DNA of 64,000 bases, taken from contig OY756151.1 of assembly GCA_963576785.1 (NCBI GenBank), positions 1,302,001 to 1,366,000 of the forward strand. The letters run 5' to 3'. Below the pieces are notes generated by a model, which searched no databases, was not told the DNA's origin, and saw only the letters and a program-made list of their open reading frames with translations. Positions 51,492 through 62,409 of the stretch are shown piece after piece (within the stretch, counting starts at the first letter, position 1; each line of letters begins with the position of its first letter). The DNA is from Chlorophyllum brunneum (taxonomy: Eukaryota; Basidiomycota; Agaricomycetes; Agaricales; Agaricaceae). A program made the position numbers and the translations under genes.

Positions 51492-54400
51492 TTAAACCTC
51501 TCCCTCCTTAGCCTTCTCACTTCCGCCCTCCTCCTCTTTCTCTTCTTTCTCCCTCCTCAAGCTCTCCCTAACCTTCTCCGCTACAACAAGGGGCGACCCA
51601 GCACCAGCACCAGCACCACTCCCACTCCCAGATACAGATGCAAGCGGACTGCTCTTGAACCCTTTCCCCCTCACTACGCTACTTTCCCCATGTCCCACGC
51701 CAGTAGCCACACCAACACCAACGCCAACTCCAGGAGAACTCAAATTAGTCTCCCTAGCCAACCTTCTCCTACTCCTCTCGAGAAGAATAGCTTCCAAAGA
51801 CGGTGCAGGACTCACACTCCTCGAATTACTCAAACTCTTCGAACCACCACCAGGAGAACCGGTCGCAGCGCCACCACCACTACCGAAGGCCGTGTTCGTA
51901 CCAGCAACTGAAGGAATCAGACTCGTCATCCCGAGCTGTTGAATCGTCGGCCCGGGCATTCCACGAACAGGCATAGGCATTTTTATTTCCTGCGTTGCAG
52001 CTCCCACCGGAACCGATTCACTACGAACGTCCAACGCGGGTCTCGCAGGGGTCGGAGTAGGAATAGTAGCAGGGGTGGGTGCGGTATCAGTCATCACACG
52101 ACCACTGGTTGCCTCCATCCCATCATCATCCCCAACGCTCGTCATCTCCACCTTCATCTCCTCGGCTTTCAATTCTTCCTCTTCAACCTTTTCATCACCC
52201 TCATCATCCGCCTCATCCTCAACTCCTGACTCCGTCTCACTCTGGCTCGGCTTCGGTTTATCCCTCGGTACGGGCGGCGCACTCTTCGACCTCCTCGTCA
52301 AAAACCCGAACCCTCTAAACACCGGTATCCCAATTGGTATCCCAGGAAGTAGCACCGGTCGACTTGTGCCGACAAGGGGGGGACCAGCACCTCCACCCGG
52401 TGTCGTATTACCACCGCCCGTTGGTGTATTAGGCGCAGTCGCGGCATGGAGATCAGAAATGGTGATGGTATGGTTATAATTATTACCGGCTTCGTTGGGG
52501 TATTTCACGTCAAGGGGGTGTGCAAGTCCTGCCGCAGCCGCATTCTGGGAAGTTGGCGGAGGTAGTGGAGGGTTGGAACCAGATGGTGATGCAACGTCGT
52601 ATGCGTATGGATCACCATGTGCACCTTGGGGATCGAATTCATCGTAGATCTCTTCTCCAATTAGTTCTAATTACGAGTGATAATTAGCATATGAATGATG
52701 AGCATTCCCAGAGGCATCAAGCGCATCACGCTCACCTTCCAGAACGTCTTCGAGTGTGATAATACCAAGGGGCATTACCGCCGGATCAATACTTTGCAAA
52801 AACTGGAAAAAAAAAAAAACCAATGTCTTGAGTACAGAATCTCCGCCAACATAATGAGCAAAACCAACCTCATCGGCGCCCTCCTTAGCCAAAACGGCAT
52901 CCGCAGGCATACTCTGTTCCAACAAACTACCAGTCATGACCGCCCCAGCCTGCTTCGACAACGCCGAAAGTTGAAACGTCGTCTTCTTTTTCCCACCACT
53001 TCCACTACCGGTACCGGTACCGTCACCTTCAACAACCTTCACCTCGCTAATCCGTTTATTCTTCTGCTCTCCGGACGTCGAACCCCAGTCCTGTGTATGT
53101 GTCTGCATCTCAATACCATCGATATCACCACCAACGGCATCAACGCCAGTCCCAACGGACGGCGGAGTCGAAAACATGGTCTCGGGGGTTCTATCCTCCT
53201 TCAGTGTATCACCGTCCGCATCGAGAGTAGCTCCGTCTTCTGTTTCAGGATTTCCTTCCTCTACATCATGGTCCTTCTTGAATCCGCTGATAATCCTTCT
53301 CCTCCTCGCTTGTTGCTTTCTCCCAGCCCAACGTTTAGCGTAACTTAAACCGGATGTACCAGAGTCGGTCTCCTCGTCGGATGAAGAAGACGAGGACGAA
53401 GAATCCGTGTCCATTCCTACACGTGCGCGGAGACGTTTGGTTAGGCCCGTTTTGACTGCTTTCTTGACGCTTTGTGCCTATATGCGGTAAAGGTATGTCA
53501 GTAGAAGATATAGGTTACGTTGGGGTTCACTGACCTTCTCGACGCTATACCGACTAACGATAGCCATATGACTACGACCTTCTTGGAACTTGTCCAGCAT
53601 TCCCAACAGAGGTTCGTTGTTCGGTACGAACGGGACTTTATTCAGCGGAATCTTACGCAAAGGCGTAGCATCTACCGAGTTATGATAAGCAATCTGAATG
53701 CGGCCAATTTGGTGAAAACTCACCTCTGGGATCCAACAAAACACAATGCTTGACCAATAAAACACCAACGATTTTCTTCACCTTGACCATTCTTTGATTC
53801 TTTTTCGTGGCATCTCCCCCTTCAGTAGTGCCACCCGGAGAAGCATCACTACTAACAACCGAAGACGACTGGATACCACTCCCGAGAGGAACAGCGGCAA
53901 TAGGAACCTGGACTTCTTCGTAAACCGGTACGCGACTATGTCCAGTTTGACATATCTTCTTCAAAAGGTCATAATCGAGTTTCGCATCAATAGAGAGCAT
54001 GAAAACATCATTGATCGGTGTCATGGCCTAAGGGTAAAAGACGGATATAAGAATCAACCGACTTGCTTAAGGGAAAATACATACCTGGCGTACAACCTTT
54101 TCTTGAAGATCAAGTGTGGCGCCGATGATGGTGACGGTGTCGGTTTTAAGATCACCTCCATGGGCTTCATGAGAGCCATGCATGGCTATCAGTTCTTTGA
54201 GTTCTAGACAGTGCTATATCAGATTGGTTTCCCACTACTCGACAACAAAGAACTCACCAGCACGTCGGTAGATAATTCCATGATGGCTGCCTAACACCAA
54301 CTCAAGAAGTTTGGCCACAGGCCACGAAATGATACCCTACAAATTCATAAAATATGAGTCAAAGCTCAACAATACCAGTCCCAAAAACGACTCGCCAAGC

Positions 54401-55185
54401 CATAAATGAGGATCGTCGTGAACCAAGCCATCTTGGCACCAAGATATAATCCATGGCGGGTGAAAAGCGATTGAGGAATGATTTCCGCGAAACTGAATAT
54501 CGCGCAAAGGGCTAATGGTTAGCAATCAACCAACCACGGGGAAAGTAGAGAAAAAAAGAAGATACGTACATGACAATCAAGACAGTACTGACTACTACGC
54601 TGGGAAAGCCACCGCCAAGGACAGGGTCCGCTATGACGGGTAGAGTCTCATTGACGATCATATTAGCCAGAAGCAGCGTCACGAGCAGCAAATGTCCGTT
54701 CTTGCGTATCGGCTTGATCTTGTTCGCATACTCGCGTTGTTTACTACACAACTCCCATTCAGCAATTCTCATCAGGGGTAATAAAAAATAAAAAAAAGCA
54801 CATACGGAGTTCCGCTGATACTCAACACATTCAACTGCGTCTCATCCAAACTCATATAACCCAATGTCAAACCGGCAAACACACCCGATAGGAGAACGAG
54901 TACGGGTATAAGCAACGGGAAGACAATCCTTCGCCACGGCGGAGCTCCATCAAGACCACTCGCTCTTCTAAACAACCCACCTCCACCTCCTCTTCCACTC
55001 CCCTCCCCGAACCCCCCTTCCTCCGTACCATTTCCATAATACCCAGTCCCATAAACATTCTCCTCAGCGCGCAGGAACTTGAGAGCATGTTTAGACAAAA
55101 GAGAAAGAACAACGTAGAGTAACCTCGGAGCAGCACTAGACGGCGACGTGCGGTATTTCGTATGCAAAAGCGAGACAGGGACCAT
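51492..55185 (-). CDS. CNNM/Mam3-type membrane protein (DUF21 plus CBS pair)
   Basis: Ancient-conserved-domain protein related to yeast Mam3 and animal CNNM, linked to metal (Mg/Mn) handling at vacuolar or plasma membranes. Ten exons: 55185-54806, 54743-54570, 54492-54396, 54336-54258, 54203-54085, 54027-53724, 53671-53535, 53477-52869, 52802-52736, 52666-51492; 1046 residues. The DUF21 helices include IVFPLLIPVLVLLSGVFAGLTLGYMSLDE, split here as FAGLTLGYMSLDE, then NGHLLLVTLLLANMIVNETLP and AEIIPQSLFTRHGLYLGAK. The CBS pair begins RQAMTPINDVFML and ends MPLGIITLEDVLE; a ~230-residue acidic/serine-rich insert interrupts it. The C-terminus is long, low-complexity and disordered. The third intron (54337-54395) needs a GC donor. 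The eighth intron is stop-free and a multiple of three. Confidence 0.94.
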
Positions 55186-55891
55186 TCGCGGGGTGGGGCT
55201 AGGCGCTTTCGCAGTGTCGACGTCAGAGGAGAGCCGAACGGCCTTTCAGTTATATATGTGCCTGGTCCCCATCCCACGCCCTATATTTAGCGTTCCCAGT
55301 CCTGGGTTATAAATTACAGTCCCCTCCCCACCACTCTCCTTCTCCGGACCCGTGGTTTGACAGATCCCACACACAGACACATCATTTATTTAAGTGAGAT
55401 TGGTTGACCAAAGCACTTTATCTTGTGTCTTGCTCCCGACAAGCTAGGAGCATAGACCACGTGCCGCAAATGATAACGACACCATCCTTCTATTCTCCGA
55501 CACCACCCAATGGTACATCACCACAATAAGTCACTCCAAGTTCACAACTCCTCCAAACTCCTCATCATGCGACTCAACAGACCCCAGTCCCACCCATCCC
55601 GCGGATCACAAATGACGCATATGTGACTACATCCGCTCGTTCATTTCCAATCACACATAAGCAAACTAGAACACTTTCATAACTCATTACCGCCCAACGC
55701 CATAAACTCGGTCTTAGCGTAGAGATAGCAGATGCTTCGATCCTTCACATTAAACGCATGACCAACAACCATACCAGAAGTCTTTATCTCATGACCAGCC
55801 AACTTCAATAACACCAGTTATGCCGATCATTATATTACCTCGCTTCCCAGTCTATTAATAGTCTAAGAACGTGTGCCACCAAGTCCACGTA
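55186..55891. other. Intergenic
   Basis: Mam3-like promoter and 3' region of the MCP2-like gene. No gene supported. Confidence 0.4.
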
Positions 55892-58093
55892 CTACCCGGC
55901 AAAGGCGCCTTCATCAAACTCGATACCCAACCCTTCCTTCGCAAACTCCCGCATATTCCTCTCAAGCTCTTCCTCAAAATTTCTCCTCACCCATCCACCC
56001 CGTCCACCAAACAACCACACCTTGATATCCCACAACCAGCTCACAAGCTTCGTTTTCCAAAACGATATATCCAATGAAATCATAACACCCTGAAATATAA
56101 TATGATGCCAGGTTTCTTTCAGCCTCTGGATGAGCGTAAGATTCCGATTGCGAATTTGTGAACGAGAGGCCCAGTATCCCGTTATCTTGATCCTGTTCAC
56201 TGGAGAACCAAGTGACTGATTATTCCCTGTGAATAACGCACTAAATTAACACGTTCAATACCAAAACAAAAAGACGAACCTTGCACTATTCGCATATTCC
56301 TCTCCAAAAATATCAGTACCTTTGGCATCATATCCGTATCCTGTAGAAACCCCTTCAACTTTTGTTTGAGAATCACACTCTTCTCATACTGCGTTAACTC
56401 CTTCCTTTCCTTCTTCTCACCCTCCCCATCTCCAACCTTCTCTTCCTTTTTCTTCCTATTCCTCCTCAACACAACCGGTCTCATCAACGCAAAACTCGCC
56501 AATAAATCCGGCATTCCAATTCCCCATCCTTTCGTCACCTCTTCCACCTCACCAAAATCCCCCGACAACATCCCTCTCCACAATCTCACCCATCCACTCT
56601 TGAATTCATCAGGAACGTGAACGTATAACCCATGATCGATTAAGACGAGTTGTGGCCGAGTAGGGTTGGAAGGAGATGGTCGGATGAGAACGTTTCCAGG
56701 ATGTGGATCGCAATGTACCCAACCCCATTCAAACATTTGCGCTGAAAATAACTCTACCATGATTTGCATGATACTCTGTGTTCCACCCTTTAGTGGTTTA
56801 GCTGGGAAATTGAACGTCGTCGCAGGCTGTGATTCCACAAACGGTGTGGGTGTCGAGGGCGCTGCTGGAGGAGCCGAAGCGACAACCATGGGTATACGCA
56901 CATCCACGATGGGTTCTTTCTCCCCAACCAGCTTCCTAATCCCCTTCCTATCGCTCAGCCGCACACCATCAATCCACTCGGCCGTCATAACCTTCTTCGT
57001 CGTATACTCCGGGTAAACCTTTGGAATATACACATTTCCTCTCAACCTCGGTTCATTCTCAACAAAGTTCGCCGTCTTCGTCGCATTCTCTGCCTCCCTC
57101 TCAAAATCCAACTCCTGCCTCAGATGATCCGAAACAAAATCTACACACGCAATCAGCTCCCCTTTCAACATTCACCGACCAAAAACTCACCAACGATAAA
57201 GTACACTGGCAAATCGAACGCCCAATTCTCAAACATCCACATCACAGCTTTATACACTCCCAAATCCCATTCCATCTGGATCCCAACTTCAGGTTTCTGC
57301 ACCTTTACCGCAACCCATTCATCCTTCCCCCACAACTTTGCTCTATGCACCTGCGCAATACTCGCACTCGCCACCGCCATTTCCTCAAATATTTCAAATA
57401 CACCATCGGGTCCGTCTGGAGGTTTACCCAGTTCGTTAATAAAGACTTGACGGATTGTACTATAGGGAACTTGTGGTGCATCGTCGAAGAGGGACGCGAA
57501 TTTGATTTGCATAGGTTTGGGAAGGACTGCAGCGTTTGCGCCTATCGCTTGACTGGTGTGAATTTCATCAACTAAGAGTAGCTAGGCAAATGGAGAGAGC
57601 GCACCCGATCTTGATGTAAAGTCCGCCGTTGGTAGTGAGGAGATCATATACCCTCTGAGCAACACGTTCATGAAGTTCAGGTATCTTCTCACTCTTTTCT
57701 GGTGTAAAATTGAGTTTATAATCATATGTTATCGCAGCGCACTAAAACAAAACGGCGTACAGTCAATTCGCTGAAGCATCACAAATTACCAGGGAAAAAA
57801 ACACGCACAGTCCAGAGCGTCCGCAAATTCCTCAGAATTGCAGAAGCATTGTAATATTTATCCACGACATAAAACGTTCCAAGGCCAAGAGTGACATACA
57901 CCACCCGTTTCCCGTATCCCCGTATTCTGGAAGGTTGAGGTTTGAGCGTTGGCGGTAACGGCGGGAAAGTCGAGAACTCGCGTAGTAGTCTCTTCCTCTG
58001 AACATGACCACCGGATCTACCACCCACAGTCGCGCCAACTGCGTTCTGTCTTGCACAAGTTGCCCGACACACCGAAAGCCAAGAACGCAACAT
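55892..58093 (-). CDS. ABC1/UbiB family atypical kinase, MCP2/ADCK-like, mitochondrial
   Basis: Atypical kinase-like protein of the ABC1/ADCK/UbiB family, by family located in mitochondria and tied to lipid or coenzyme Q homeostasis. Five exons: 58093-57809, 57741-57605, 57552-57191, 57140-56280, 56226-55892; 659 residues. The N-terminus is basic, as an import signal (SVCRATCARQNAVG), with a hydrophobic segment near residues 66-78. Family hallmarks: KxGQ (GGLYIKIGQAIGANAAVLP, formed across a splice), A-rich loop VASASIAQVHRAKL, VAVKVQKP, catalytic loop WVHCDPHPGNVLI and metal motif LIDHG. A proline/threonine-rich insert sits in the C-lobe. A decayed duplicate of its 5' part lies at 60138-60521. 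Confidence 0.94.
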
Positions 58094-58746
58094 CCAACGA
58101 TCCCAATCCTGCTCCCGAAAATTTATCCGTTTGATATAGGGTAGTTGCTAACTCCCTCGAGCTCAGGATCTACAAGAACCCAGACAGAGACCAGAAACGC
58201 GCGTCGTCCAGAATCTACGATTAAGAGAAGAAAGAGGTAAGAGGGAGAAACATAGTCCTCTGGACGAGATGGCTGAGAGAGTGATGTGGTGCTGAGTGAA
58301 TGACGCACAATAGAATCAGTTCCGGGTGGCTGTGTCTTTCCCTTTTTTGTCAGACCGAAGTAGTTGCAGCCAGACCACGTCAGCTTTCGGGTCGGCGTCG
58401 TTGGGACTGTTCTAGTGCCACGCCTTTCGGCCCCGACGTTGTCTTGTGCGTGTTCCTCGGCAGGGCTCATATCCGATGCCAGCTCTACAGAACTTCTGTC
58501 GCCCATCATAATAACGAGGTTCGAGGGGTAGTGTGATATCTCCTACGAACTCGTTCAGATATCTTGAGGACGAGAAACGGGGTGGCAAGTGAACGGTCGT
58601 AAGCAACAGTGCCAAACCCATCAACGATACTGCCATGCAGAGTTCTCATCGGCCGCATCACCGCAGTAGACCAAGATCAACTAATCATCTGCGTTGCTCA
58701 TATAGTCCACCAATCTCGAGTCCGATAGGATTTCAGGTTCTGCCCC
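58094..58746. other. Divergent intergenic region with an uncertain small frame
   Basis: Between the MCP2-like gene (minus) and the membrane protein gene (plus), so both promoters are here. A minus-strand frame at 58123-58509 (128 codons) and an overlapping one at 58412-58636 with a hydrophobic start (AVSLMGLALLLTTV) could be parts of a small gene, but no splice joins them convincingly. Confidence 0.35.
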
Positions 58747-59947
58747 ATGCGCACCCTTGACTTCTCAGACCCAGACTTTCTCCAACAGAGCGAAAGCTAC
58801 TGGTTTTATGGCATAATCCTATCAACCATAGGCTATGGTATCAACATCACCCTCTTTGCCGCCTGTATCAATCTCCTCGTTCACGAACTCTCTCATCCAA
58901 AAAACCGACGTTTAGCCATCTTGGATAGGAATTCCCAGCGGCAACGTCTAGATATATTGTCAATTAGTTTGACATTTCTCATGTTCAGTTTCGCAACTGC
59001 GAGCATAATTCCCATCATCATAGTCGGCGAAGGGGCCTTTGTCAAATCGCAGAACTTACCAGGCGGCCCTTCACAAGATCTTTACGAGCACGTCTTCGTA
59101 CATGTCACAACACTCAAAGTGCTCTGTTCTACAGCCGTACTGGTGCGTACCAGGGACTTCTATTCATCATCCTGATTACTAACATTGGTCCTCGTTAGCT
59201 GTGGCGCTGGTTCCAAGTTTACAAAGTCTCAGTGGGACGTTCCCCGCCAAGAGAACGGCGCCACATAAACAGGTTGATAATGATACTACCGTTCTGCCTA
59301 TTGTTCACCTCGTTAGGTCTGTTTTTTATCCCGTTCCAACCGCTCACCTCCCTGATTTCGCCTCAGCGACCGGGATAATATTTGTGATGCAAGCCATTGC
59401 ACCTTCCAGACTCTCCGATGAGTTGGCCTCCAAAAATTGGGTTTTAATCTGGGGAACAATCGCTACAATTCTGTCATGTGGCCTCACTGGCGTGCTTTCT
59501 ATCCGTTTACTATTATTTCGATGTGCACTTCTGAAAGATTTGGGGAAACACCTCCAAATTGACTATACAGGCATAGCGACAATACTTGTTGAATCGACAG
59601 CATTGCTATCATCGTTCACCGTGTTTTTCATGGTCGCATTCTCTGTCAAGTCACCTTCACTGGTGATGGTCCCATTTTTGTTGACGCAAGTTCAAGTGAG
59701 TGTTTATGTGTCGGATATACTACTAATCTGAGCCTCTGGATGATTTCTTCGTTAGGTGATATCCCCTTTGCTTGTCACATACCGCGTAATGAGCAGGAGA
59801 GTTCGGACGAAGGAGGACACTCAGGAATGCAGTATTCCGACTTTTGCGGATAGTATTTCAACTCTTGATAGTAGAGAGACATCTCCACCAAAGGTCAGAA
59901 AGATGCATTCGGCTGAGTACGACGGCTTAGGTACTTTTCATGAGTGA
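58747..59947 (+). CDS. Multi-pass (about seven-helix) membrane protein, basidiomycete-type
   Basis: Four exons: 58747-59142, 59199-59316, 59367-59695, 59756-59947; 344 residues with all phases consistent. About seven hydrophobic helices are visible: YGIILSTIGYGINITLF, ILSISLTFLMFSFATAS, a third around TTLKVLCSTAVLLW, LIMILPFCLLFTSLATG, WGTIATILSCGLTGVLSI, ILVESTALLSSFTVFFMV and LVMVPFLLTQVQVISPLL. WRWFQVYK after helix 3 and ILVES in helix 6 recur in a large family of agaricomycete seven-helix proteins. The C-terminal tail is hydrophilic and rich in S/T. It may be receptor-like, but no G-protein-coupled receptor signature is evident and the function is unknown. Confidence 0.8.
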
Positions 59948-60137
59948 AGAAAAAGAACATTGTAGGCCAAGTGTACTTCGGGTGTGATCAAATAGGAATT
60001 CCAAATCGCGTGGATTCCACAGGAAGCAGGACTGTTAAAAGCAACTGTGCAATCACTCAAAAGACCATTCCTGTGCATGTTTCATTACCACTGACCAGCG
60101 AACAGACTCTGTAATCTGATTATATGTTGCTCTCGGA

Positions 60138-60521
60138 CGCCCTCCTCGAAAGGGACGCCGATTTAATTCGCATAGGTTTAGGAAGAACTGCGGCGTTTCT
60201 GCCTATCGATTGGCTAGTGTGTGTCTTAGCTGAGAGAATGGAGAGAAAGATAAGACGTGCCCGATATAGTGTGGAATCCACTGTTGATAACTTAATGAGG
60301 AGATCGTACACCCTCTGAGCAATACGTTCATAAGGCTCAGACTCCTCACTCTTTTCCGGTGTGAAATTAAGCTTGTATCGCAGTACACTACAACAAGCTG
60401 ATTGAGGAGGGGTATCCTACACTGACACAGAAGCCAGGGGAAAGCAACGCACAGTCGGAGGTCCGCCAATTTCACCGGATCCACAATCCATAGCTGAGCC
60501 AAACACGTTTTATCTAGCACC
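60138..60521 (-). pseudogene. Decayed fragment of the MCP2-like gene
   Basis: Reads like the 5' portion of the gene at 55892-58093: recognisable pieces are ERIAQRVYDLL, IGRNAAVLPKPMRIKSASL and AQLWIVDPV. The match covers the start of exon 3, intron 2, exon 2 and intron 1 and then jumps to sequence from early exon 1, so introns were copied and part of exon 1 and its neighbourhood is missing. Frames are broken in several places. It is a DNA-level duplicate, not a retrocopy. Confidence 0.75.
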
Positions 60522-61117
60522 TATCGTCTGGACAGATTAGGTTGGAAATAGATTGGGCTTCTAGAACAATTTCTCCATAGTCTTTTTGCTCATGGGATAC
60601 GGTATAATGAGCTGAGAGTTCGGGCGAAGAATGTGGACATTCAGGGATTTAACATACCGACTTGATTCACCTGTTTGTGTTCGAGGGACACGTCCACCTG
60701 ATACCAGGAAGAACACACCCAGGCCGAAGGATGGTATGAGCGTGTAGAGTCAAAATACAGGATATTTCATTCCCTGAGGAGCCTGGAGGATGGATGACAA
60801 CCTCCACGTAGGAAGTCTTTCGGCGTTGTTGATTCATATCACTTTGCAGAGGAAATAAAGTCGAAAAGGCCAACAAACCCTTCTCCAGCTTCTCTACTCA
60901 CCGTAGTCACACCGTCTCCGGGGTGCTTCAATGGCTCCCTTTCCATTGACGTCCCTTCTCAAATCAACGATGGATGCTGACAGGCTTACGGTGTAATAAC
61001 AACTTTGCAAAAGGGTGTACATGATTTACGCTGGTCATACTTACATATAATACATAAACGGAACACTCTTCACTTCTTATACCGCTATTTCCCATGAGCA
61101 TAGCATCGTTTTACAGT
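60522..61117. other. Intergenic
   Basis: No gene supported. With the stretch 59948-60137 it forms the surroundings of the MCP2-like fragment; the right end holds the 3' region of the membrane protein gene at 61118. Confidence 0.4.
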
Positions 61118-62409
61118 TTACAGTCGGGCGGCACACTTAGATGACACCTTCGCCTTATTCTGGGTCTCTGTTGGGTTATCGTAAACACTTGACTGATTAT
61201 CTGAGTTCAAGGCCGACCTTTGGGAGCCGTTGGTGACTTGGTGGGAACTGGTCCGTTGAACGTTCCGGGAGATTGATTCCGTCGCTGTAGATTCTCTGGC
61301 TCCCGACGGGGATGGTTGAACGAACCGGATAGGAGTTGCCATAGGGAAGAGAGACGACTGGTTGTCGATTTCAAATGTCTTCAGGTTGCGGAACACCCGG
61401 CATGCCATAGAGGCAGTTAACACTGCCGTTGCAAGTGACAATGTCGGAATATAGGTGAGTGGGGTGGAAGGAGAGTAGAGGACCGGGCCTATTATAGCTG
61501 TCACTACAGCGACGATTCTGGGATGAATCAAGTTAGCATTTATTCATATTTGAGAGTTGGGGCTGACAGGTAATACTGTTGTCCGCCTCGTAACAATGCG
61601 CGCGAGAGCCGAGGTAATGCTCTTCCCGTGATAACATTCCTCCAGCTCAGTCCTTCACCAGTCACGTCATGACGCTCAATGAGCTTATACGAAATCGCAA
61701 AAAAAATGACGGTATCAAAGCCTGCGGGGACAAAACCAATCACGGACGCATAGCTGTCGACCTTGTAGAAGGAGCAATAATTCGTTCCTGGGATATGTTG
61801 CATCTGGGTAAACTTGAAGATTGGGATTATACAGGAGGTTAGTCCCAGCCAAAGGAATGTGAAGACCCATCGGACTCTAAAATTTTCCGTATAGACAGCG
61901 TGGAGGCGACGGAGGAAGAGGAACGATGTGGATGACATGGATAAAGCGCAGGAAATCTCCATGGCAGTTTCCATTTCCTGGCAGTGTGCCACTGGATGAT
62001 CTGTCAACACGTAGGTTGTCAATTGGAACAGAATTCACTGTAAAGCTTGGACGTACTTTGGACAAGAACGAACATGACTGCGTAGGCGATGGCAAAGATC
62101 CTTTGGACGTGGTTTAGTTCAAGACCGCACACGGACATGAGCTTCTAGCTTGCCTTGAAAATATGAAGCAGAAAATAACGAGGCTGAATCCCTTCCGTGC
62201 GATACGGATGTCAAGTGGGACGTAGACTAGAACATCCCACACGGCGGCCTTACACCTCCTTGTGAGTAAAAATTATCGCGATTACTGGCTAGGCGTACCC
62301 CAAGCATAAGCAAATAAAGATTTCTCGCGGCTTCGAATTGTGGGAATTCTACGGGGAGTAGATGGTTGAGGTAGACGTCAGGATCAGAGAGAGTAGTCGT
62401 GTTCTCCAT
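61118..62409 (-). CDS. Multi-pass (about seven-helix) membrane protein of an agaricomycete family
   Basis: Five exons: 62409-62299, 62248-62154, 62100-62057, 62000-61568, 61517-61118; 360 residues. Typical family blocks: DVYLNHLLPVEFPQFEAARN near the start, LGAAVWDVLVYVPLDIRI, FVLVQNHPVAHCQEMETAME, SFLFLRRLHAVY, WVFTFLWLGLTSCIIPIF, GTNYCSFYKVDSYAS, DTVIFFAISYKL and LPRLSRALLRGGQQYYL. About seven hydrophobic helices and a hydrophilic S/T-rich tail. The second intron (62101-62153) uses a GC donor in the context AG|GCAAGC, with all flanking phases consistent. No sequence similarity to the membrane protein at 58747 is obvious beyond topology. Function unknown. Confidence 0.82.

Noticed and set aside
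52075..52479. Plus-strand frame of 134 codons rich in S, P and T
   Set aside because: Antisense shadow of the low-complexity C-terminal exon of the Mam3-like gene.
58123..58636. Two overlapping minus-strand frames as a small gene upstream of the MCP2-like gene
   Set aside because: No splice site pair joins them in frame and neither shows a known motif; the region must also hold two promoters.
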